From positions 2,724,586 through 2,788,585 of the forward strand of contig CM029381.1 in assembly GCA_017165825.1 (NCBI GenBank): DNA of 64,000 nucleotides, in the 5' to 3' direction. Below, piece after piece: positions 58,101 through 64,000 of the stretch. Position numbers and translations under genes: made by a program. The notes beneath the pieces are model-generated. The model had not been told where the DNA came from. It ran no database searches and worked only from the letters and a program-made list of their open reading frames with translations. Source of the stretch: Hepsetus odoe (Eukaryota; Chordata; Actinopteri; Characiformes; Hepsetidae). The stretch's first letter is position 1, and each line of letters opens with the position of its first letter.

Positions 58101-59685
58101 CAGCAGGCCGAGCTCCCAAAGCGTTGTTCGGAGAATTGCTGGAAGACTGTATCCTGGCTGATTCCTGAGCTCTAGCAGTGTTTGGCGGTTATATGTTAGA
58201 GCTTCCACAGTTGTGATGCTTATGTGCAAGTCTACTGATGAAAAATAGTTTGATGAAAGACTTGTTACAGACTTTAGAACCAAAGTTTGGACCCCGGAGC
58301 GCTTGCTGTGTGCAACCGTGCTGCCATCTTGGATTGAAAGGTGCGAAGATGTGACTAGAGGACTGTCGGAGATGTGGCCTAACGGCCTGCGGGAGATGTG
58401 GCCTAGCAACCTGTGGGAGATGTGGTCTAGAGGACTGTCAGAGATGTGGCCTAGTGACCTGCGGGAAATGTGGTCTAGAGGACAGTCAGAGATGTGACTA
58501 GAGGACAGTCAGAGATGTGGCCTAGTGACCTGTGGGAGATGTGGTCTAGAGGACTGTTGGAGATGTGACTAGAGGACTGTCAGAGATGTGACTAGAGGAC
58601 TGTCAGCGATGTGGCCTAGCGACATGCGGGAGATGTGGTCTAGAGTACTGTTGGAGATGTGGCCTAGCGACATGCGAGACATGTGGCTAGAGGACTGTCT
58701 GAGATGTGGCCTAGCAACATGCAGGAAATGTGGTCTAGAGGACAGTCAGAGATGTGACTAGAGGACTGTCGGAGATATGTGACCTAGCGACCTGCAGGAG
58801 ATGTGGTCTAGAGTACTGTCGGAGATTTGACCCAGTTAACTGCGGTCTAGAGGACTGTCGGAGATGTGACTAGAGGACTGTTGGAGATGTGACCTAGTTA
58901 CCTGCGGTCTAGAGGACTGTCGGAGGTGTGACCTAGTTACCTGCAGTCTAGAGGACTGTCGGAGATGTGACTAGAGGACTGTCTGAGATGTGACTAGAGG
59001 GCTGTCAGAGATGTGACTAGAGGACTTTCAGCGATGTGGCCTAGCGACCTGCAGGAGATGTGGTCTAGAGTACTGTCGGAGATGTGACCTAGTTACCTGC
59101 GGTCTAGAGGACTGTCGGAGATGTGACTAGAGGACTGTCGGAGATGTGACCTAGTCACCTGTGGTCTAGGGGACTGTCGGAGATTTGACTAGAGGACTGT
59201 CGGATATGTGACCTAGTGACCTGCAGGAGATGTGGTCTAGAGGAGTATTTGAGATGTGGCCTAGATGGAGATTGGATGGAGTACTGTCGTGATGTGGTCT
59301 AAAGGACTGACGGTGATGTGGCCTAGCGACCTGTGGGATATGTGACTAGAGGACAGTTGGAGATGTGGTCTAGATTACTGCTGTGATGTGGTCTAGAGGA
59401 CTGTCAGAGATGTGGCCTAGCGACCTGTGGGAGATGTGGTCTAGAGGACTGTCGTGATGTGATCTGTGGATTGAGGAAGCTGTGATCTAGCGGATTGTTG
59501 GAAACATGGTCCAGTGCACTGTGGGAAGTGTGGTCCACTCACCTGAGTCAGACAAGGCCTGCAGGCTGTCAGTTGAGGCTGTGTTGCTGTGGATTCCACG
59601 CAGGGAATGAGTCAGTGACTCAACTGATCCCTGTTGGCTGAGACGGTCCAGCTCCATACTGCTCGCACTCAGCTTACTGCACACC
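48959..59685 (-). CDS. PEAK-family pseudokinase (PRAG1/PEAK3-like), 5' part missing
   Basis: Three exons join in phase to give about 664 residues of a PEAK-family protein (PEAK1, PRAG1, PEAK3), cytoplasmic scaffolds at the cytoskeleton that dimerise and recruit SH3/SH2 adaptors. Order: a Ser-rich segment; a proline motif PPPLPEKK followed by RTASAP; a His/Thr/Gly repeat; the first helix of the dimerisation region (SKLGGLYAESLRRLALKCEE); the kinase-like fold (YAVK lysine, HRDLCLENLLL, APEIVSA); and the C-terminal helices ending LEDWLCCQYF. The DFG triad reads NFS, so catalysis is not expected. Human OAZ1 neighbours PEAK3, so synteny favours peak3, while the well-preserved kinase region reads like PRAG1; I leave the symbol open. 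The N-terminal exon(s) were not found between 59,686 and 64,000. Confidence 0.9.
50262..50372 (-). mobile_element. SINE family C fragment
   Basis: TTATGGCATTTCACAGACAC, AGAGTGACTTCCATTTCC, TGATTACAGGGACAGTC and CTCTGGGTTCAGGG match the tail half of the 42,343 copy. Confidence 0.7.
51126..51247. repeat. 120-bp alternating (GT)n/(GCGT)n tract
   Basis: Pure purine/pyrimidine alternation, with CG steps spaced through the middle. Strongly Z-DNA-prone. Confidence 0.95.
51280..51830. repeat. Diverged array (CAACAGTTTAGCTCCACCCTATC units)
   Basis: Units of about 45-50 bases: CAACAACAGTTTAGC, CCACCCTATCA, AGAGTTTAGCCCTGCCCACT. They become irregular after about 51,660. Confidence 0.85.
52074..52119. 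repeat. (GT)n microsatellite
   Basis: About 22 GT units. Confidence 0.96.
52556..53343 (-). CDS. PEAK-family gene, middle exon (Pro-rich linker, dimerisation helix, kinase N-lobe start)
   Basis: Acceptor ATCTCCAG|GTGCTC, donor AAG|GTGAGT at 52,555. 788 bases. It holds PPPLPEKK (a Crk-type SH3 ligand), RTASAPGE, a repeat of HGATQG/HGSTST units, the helix SKLGGLYAESLRRLALKCEE, WSLFKLTCNKASCLAGDAVY and ends YAVK at the beta-3 lysine. Splicing right after the VAIK-type lysine is in phase with the next exon (ICKGQ). Confidence 0.9.
53344..55537. other. Pseudokinase intron, part without array
   Basis: Ordinary intron sequence with a weak SINE family B-like fragment near 53,640-53,710 (GGATAGGCTGGGTTAGG). 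No exon recognised. Confidence 0.6.
55538..55911. repeat. 24-bp minisatellite, left part
   Basis: Degenerate at the left, then regular units such as GATGTGGTCTAGCGGCCAGC and GACATGGTCTAGAGGACTGT. It ends abruptly at a LINE insertion after CGAAGAT. Confidence 0.88.
55912..58343 (-). mobile_element. L2/CR1-clade LINE inserted in the minisatellite, internally deleted
   Basis: On the minus strand it runs from a 5' end with AAGATGGCAGCACGG (near 58,320) to a 3' end of repeated TTGACTTGACTTGA (55,912-55,935). The endonuclease C-terminal part is readable (DFNHADLKSVLP; LDCVYTN; LRHSDHISVLLIPAY), then a linker ending in the EMRKTIPPPNNQVLCLTMAE stretch. Near 57,045 the sequence jumps straight to RISNS..., so the reverse transcriptase core present in the 37,930 copy is deleted. 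The C-terminal domain (MIFYRGTIKSILSSCIT) remains. CGAAGAT flanks both ends (55,905-55,911 and 58,344-58,350) as a 7-bp target-site duplication. Confidence 0.9.
58344..59535. repeat. 24-bp minisatellite, right part
   Basis: About 48 units of 23-24 bases alternating GATGTGGCCTAGCGACCTGC+GGGA and GATGTGGTCTAGAGGACTGT+CGGA, with 23-base GATGTGACTAGAGGACTGTC forms. Shorter hybrid units appear from 58,820. Degenerate units run to within a few bases of the splice donor at 59,542. Confidence 0.92.
59543..59685 (-). CDS. PEAK-family gene, upstream coding exon
   Basis: Acceptor AACGCAG|GGTGTGC, donor CAG|GTGAGT at 59,542. It encodes VCSKLSASSMELDRLSQQG, SVESLTHSLRG and NTASTDSLQALSDS, a Ser-rich stretch with several possible phosphosites. 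Phase 1 at the donor joins the next exon as a Gly codon. The intronic minisatellite reaches this donor. Confidence 0.82.
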
Positions 59686-60380
59686 CTGCGTTAAAAAAAC
59701 AAGGAGCTTAAATATGCAAACTCAATTTACCACATGCAGACACACATGGACACCCTCCACATACCAAACACAGTTCCCTGTTCACAACACACTACACACC
59801 CAGTATGCATGACCATATTACACACTCTTATCTCTTTCTTGCTCTCTCCACCCTAACACACACCCTACACACAACACAGCAGGTCAATAAAACCCATTCA
59901 GTTCCTCTCTCTGCTCTCTCTTCTCTGTCCTTTTGCCTCCATCTCTTTACCTCTCTCTTTCTGCCTCTTTCCTTCCTTCTCTCTTTCGTCTCTAATCTCT
60001 CCTGCCCTGCCTCTTTCTCTAGTTTTTGTCTCTCTCTTCTTAGTTTAAGTTTAGATAACATATTTCCTGGTCACTGGGCCACTATCTCCCACCCACCCCA
60101 CCCTGCTAATTATAGTGAAGGACATTACGGGGTAAACAAAATGCCAGTGGAATCCCAGTGCAGTGGATTTTTGCTCTGTGGCATGGGACACTCATCTGCA
60201 ACCGGGTATGTAACTGACACACACTTGCAGCTTTCCCACAAAAGTTGGTGCAAATCTGGAAAAATGACCAGCTATGTCACATATTGTGTTTACCCCGATA
60301 TTGTCAAATACTTAACAGGACCAGGTAACCAAGTCCATTTTGAGAACAAGATGACACACCAAAGCATTGGTGGCCTGGTG
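59686..60380. other. Pseudokinase 5' intron or flank
   Basis: Pyrimidine-rich sequence at 59,820-60,060 and otherwise nothing recognised. No upstream pseudokinase exon was found. Confidence 0.5.
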
Positions 60381-60383
60381 ATT

Positions 60384-60768
60384 AAAGTGAAAGTGACTAT
60401 TCTTGTCATTGTGAGAACACGGCACAGCACATCGTGAACCACAATGAAATTGGACTTCTGCATTTAACCCATGCACACAAACACACACCGCACAGCAGGG
60501 GCAGCTATGAAAGCACCTGGGGAGCAGTGACACGGACGATACCTTGCTGGTAAGGGGTTTGAATGCACAATCTTCCGAGCCTGTGGCCAACTGCCTAACC
60601 ACTAGGTGAAACACTGTGAAACGTCAGTGCACAGCGCACAGCGCACAGTGAGACAATGAAATTCAAGCTCAAGGGTACCTCAGGGCAACCTACCAGTAAG
60701 GGATTAGAACACACAATCTTCTAATCTTGGGGCAGTGTCCCTAAATACTATGCCACCACTGTCCCAGG
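60384..60768 (-). mobile_element. Two SINE family A copies in tandem
   Basis: 60,384-60,605 is near full length (tail AAAGTGACTATTCTTGTCAT, head CTAACCACTAGGTGAAAC). 60,606-60,768 is a second copy with AAGGGTACCTCAGGGCAACC and ATGCCACCACTGTCCCA. Same arrangement as at 39,757-40,140. Confidence 0.8.
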
Positions 60769-61474
60769 CCACTGACTAGACAAACAAAAAACACATTTTA
60801 TGAGTGTTTCAGTCCAGATTGCTTTTTGAACAAGGCATGAATTAATCATGTTCTTATATATCTGGTTCCACAAACATCAAAATTTGCCAAATTTTAGAGA
60901 AACCTGCTGTTAAATTTGACCAAGTGAATCCACACCATCACCACAAATGTATTCACCAGCCAGGATGGAGCCCAGGGTTGGAGTCAGGGGATACGGCCCT
61001 CAGGAATCGTACGACCAGGAGATAGTAGATGATTTGTCCGCCCACTTATAACCCCCAGTTCTGGAGACCTTCAAATCTGAACCTGCTGGTTTTCTCGAAT
61101 GCATTTTGAAGTTGAGGAGCAAGCGTTTCATAAGCATCGCAACATACACACACACACACGTGCCACTGTCCACTTCTAGAACCATCGTCCACCTTAAACA
61201 ATGAAAATGCTGCCAAATTAAGGAAGGAAAACTTCCATCTAAAGAGCCTTTGTCTAAAAAAGGGCCGTGTGTGTACGAAAGGTAAATGAGTGATGGATGA
61301 GTGTGTGCCATGTGTGAGCATGCAGTCGTGCCCTTTTGAACCCACGAACCTGTGTCTCTTGGATACCTGAGCAAAGGAGCAGTCGCTGCGGCAATAAACC
61401 TACAAGGCACAGCAACGCCATCGGCAACACTCCGGGGAACAAATATATTCAAATAAAATAACAACAATCTCAGC

Positions 61475-61935
61475 ATAGGTTCATACTTAATTTATTCCAT
61501 GTATGTTTATAAATTGTATAAAGTTATTAAATTAAATGTAATATTATAAAATATCTTAATTATTAAATATAAAATGTAAAAATGATTTATTTTTTGAATT
61601 AAGATATAATTCTAAATTATAGCCACAGAATATATTTAAAAATAAATCATATTTATTTAAAATACAATTTTTACTTTTATATTTAGTTCTAGACCTGTCT
61701 TCCATATATTCAAAATATATATTAAAATATACATTCTAAAAGATACATAAAAAGATATATAAAATATATATAAAAAAATGAAATAACATTTTGTATTCAA
61801 TGCATCAACGGATTTTATTTGTAAAATATAGAGAATGTATAATATTTATAATTATAATATTTTAAATATGAGTTCTAGATATATATTTAATTATATACAT
61901 GAAACATCCTAAAATATAACTCCAGAAATAAAATC
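61475..61935. repeat. AT-rich block
   Basis: About 460 bases almost entirely of A and T with recurring AAATATAAAA and ATATATTTAA phrases. No ORF. Confidence 0.85.
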
Positions 61936-62225
61936 TTATTACAGGCACTGTTCATGTTATTACATGGTTATTTAGGAGGGTTTCTCTTTTGGGAATGTTA
62001 GAGTCTTATTTTTGCTCCAGTCTCTTGTTAAAGACACGGGACAGACTGGTGTACTGCTTTAATGCAGGCACATCAGAGTGTGTCTCTTTGTACACTCAAG
62101 TGTCCAGCACAGAGTTATAAACATGGACAAGTATAGAGATGGGCTGTGTCCAAATCATTCCTTCTCTACTCTGTATGAAGTGAAAGTGAGACACCACAAC
62201 ACAGTGGGCCTTGTTACTTGGGGAC

Positions 62226-62260
<35 letters not shown>
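62226..62260. repeat. (GT)n microsatellite
   Basis: About 16 GT units, followed by an RTE-like piece. Confidence 0.95.
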
Positions 62261-62279
62261 GACATGTGCAGAGGGGAGA

Positions 62280-62430
62280 CCAGGAGTTGAGGATGTAGCT
62301 GCCAGACAAGAGGAGAAGGGGAAGGACAAAGAGGAGGTTTATGGATGTGGTGAGAGAGGACATTCAGCCAGTCGGATGAAGATGCAGAGGACAGGAAGAA
62401 ATCTGGTGAATCCTAACAAGAGAAGATGAT
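62280..62430 (+). mobile_element. RTE-like LINE 3' fragment
   Basis: GAGGAGGTTTATGGATGTGG, TGAGAGAGGACATTCAGCC and ACAGGAAGAAATCTGGTGA parallel 23,330-23,430. Confidence 0.6.

Positions 62431-62432
<2 letters not shown>

Positions 62433-62464
<32 letters not shown>
62433..62464. repeat. (GT)n microsatellite
   Basis: About 15 GT units. Confidence 0.95.
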
Positions 62465-62466
<2 letters not shown>

Positions 62467-62559
62467 GAGAGAGAAAGAGATCTGTCTCAATGCTCCATTA
62501 GGGTGAGTGACGGCTATTCAGACACTCATTACAGCAGTTAATGACTCAAATGACCATCA

Positions 62560-62870
62560 GTCTTTTCTTTCCCTCCAAATTCCTCCCCCTTTCTCTCCCC
62601 CCCCCCCCCCTTTCTTGCTCTCTCACTTTTTTTTTCAGCCCGTTTGGGGGGATGTAAGAGAGGCGTTTTTTTCCAGGAATTCTTCAGAAAACTATCAGCT
62701 TAAATGTCCCCTCTGCCTCTTTCACTCTCTCCATCTTTAACTTTTTCCCCTTCTCTTTTTCATCGTCCCTTATTTCCCTGTTTCACTCTTACTCTTATTT
62801 TTCCCTTACACTCAATCTATTTATATTGATACATATTCATCACTCTCCCTCTCTTTCTCTCTCTCAGAAA
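62560..62870. repeat. Polypyrimidine tract with poly-C run
   Basis: C/T-rich, including about 15 consecutive C near 62,600 and CT runs to 62,870. Confidence 0.85.
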
Positions 62871-63038
62871 CAGATGTGTATTCCTTCATTTAATCGCTCT
62901 GATAAGACGATCAGCTTCTCCAAGGTCACTCCACTGTTGCCACGTTTGTCTTCATTTGTCCATCCTATCACCATGGGAACCATAGATCTCCCCTGATTGG
63001 ACAAGCCAACGGACAGAGTCAGGGTTTACAGGTGCAGT

Positions 63039-63069
<31 letters not shown>

Positions 63070-63070
63070 A
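63039..63070. repeat. (GT)n microsatellite
   Basis: About 15 GT units. A GA-rich patch follows at 63,160-63,270. Confidence 0.95.
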
Positions 63071-63616
63071 TGGAATCTACTTTCAAACACCTCATTATGT
63101 TTCTACAGAAAGGAAATTGCATTAATGCAAATAAAATTTTTTAATTTCAACACACACATACAGAGGAAGAGAAAGAAGTGACAGAACAGAGAAAAAGAAA
63201 AAAGGGAGTGAGAGATCCACAGAGAGAGAGTGAGGTAGAAAGACAGAGAAGGAGAGAGAGAGAGGGATGTTGACATTTCTCCCTACGTTAGTTGACCTTG
63301 GTGAGCTGCTGAAATGGTGAGTGTGTGTTTTTCTGATGAGACGTCCACTCGGAATCCTCCCTCTCTCCATCTCCAGCAACCTTCCACCCTGCCCGAATTC
63401 CTCACCTCTTTCTTACAGAAAAGTCCCATTACTGCATTCTGGGAGCTGAAATCGAGGCCTGTTCCCCCTGCAGCAGTGTTAAAACCTGAACGTCACACAC
63501 GCTCCAACAGTCCAGCACCAAAAACCTGGTCAACGGCAGCTCCGGGGTCCCGAACCGACCGTCCAAGGTGTCGTGTGCAGAATCAGTGTCTGTAACTGTA
63601 CAGATATGTAACGGGG

Positions 63617-63960
63617 TTTCCAATAAAGTGGCCACCCATTGGGCTCACACAGGGTGTTTCCAATATAGTGGCCAGCCAGTGGAAGCACGAGGAACGCATT
63701 TCTAAAAAAGCGTCCCATGTGTGGAAGCCCAGAGGGTGTTTCCAATAAAGTGGCCGGTGAGAGGAACCCCCCTCCCCCAAGTGGATGTTTCCAATAAAGT
63801 GGCCACCCTGCGGAAACACAGGGTAGGTGATTCTAACAGAGTGTCCACTGGTTGGAAGCCCAGAGGGTGTTTCCAACAAAGTGCTCAGTGAGACAAGGCA
63901 CCAAGCGAGGGTTTCCTATAAAGTGGCCAGCAAGCGAATGCACAAGGTATGCGTTTCAGT
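63617..63960 (+). repeat. Minisatellite with AATAAA in most units
   Basis: About eight units of 38-48 bases with core GGTGTTTCCAATAAAGTGGCC-like sequence (split: GGTGTTTCCAATAAAG, TGGCCA). The same family as 11,814-11,968. It runs close to the right edge. Confidence 0.87.
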
Positions 63961-64000
63961 GTCCAGCGAGTATACACTGCATGATATAAGTGGAAGGTCC

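Noticed and set aside
58303..58497. Plus-strand ORF with an eight-residue repeat
   Set aside because: The 24-bp minisatellite unit contains no stop in that frame. There is no start context or splice support.
61000..61476. Minus-strand ORF of 158 codons as a possible 5' exon of the pseudokinase
   Set aside because: It includes a CA microsatellite and a repeat fragment, with no PEAK-like motif and no convincing donor in the right phase.

Overview
The window is a piece of a vertebrate nuclear genome, almost certainly a teleost fish. The genes have long introns with GT/AG splice sites. CA and GA microsatellites are very dense. There are three tRNA-derived SINE families, L2-like and RTE-like LINE pieces and Tc1/mariner-type relics. 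There is no bacterial gene organisation. The species cannot be told from the sequence alone.

Three protein-coding genes are visible, all on the minus strand, so they read right to left. (1) A PEAK-family pseudokinase occupies about 48,959-59,685: three coding exons carrying the C-terminal part of the protein. Its 5' exons were not found and probably lie to the right. (2) oaz1, ornithine decarboxylase antizyme 1, occupies 31,900-35,636. All five coding exons are present, with the classical TCC-TGA-T +1 programmed frameshift and its 3' pseudoknot. (3) uhrf2 covers 6,142-27,772: the first three coding exons (ubiquitin-like domain, linker, first half of the tandem Tudor domain). The rest of the gene lies beyond the left edge. 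Both complete gene starts (oaz1, uhrf2) sit next to compact CpG/CCAAT-rich promoters.

Layout: 1-6,141 uhrf2 intron 3, with degenerate pentamer, 10-bp and hairpin-forming arrays and a Tc1-like relic. 6,142-9,291 uhrf2 exons 3 and 2. 9,292-27,619 the 18-kb uhrf2 intron 1, full of microsatellites, polypurine tracts, SINEs and a 1.6-kb diverged array. 27,620-28,180 uhrf2 exon 1 and promoter. 28,271-30,907 a MITE, a diverged array and SINEs. 31,100-35,830 oaz1. 36,000-48,900 an intergenic repeat field with an L2-like LINE. 48,959-59,685 pseudokinase exons, with a long 24-bp minisatellite split by a second L2-like insertion. 59,700-64,000 intron or 5' flank with SINEs, an AT-rich block and a minisatellite carrying AATAAA in nearly every unit.

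The genes do not form a pathway. UHRF2 acts in chromatin and DNA-methylation reading, antizyme in polyamine homeostasis, and the PEAK protein as a signalling scaffold. No clearly new biological system was found. The most interesting items are the intact recoding signal in oaz1, a minisatellite that runs up to a splice donor and is split by a LINE with a visible target-site duplication, an array of tandem hairpins, an AT-hook-like insert in the UHRF2 Tudor region, and the pseudokinase-oaz1-uhrf2 gene order.
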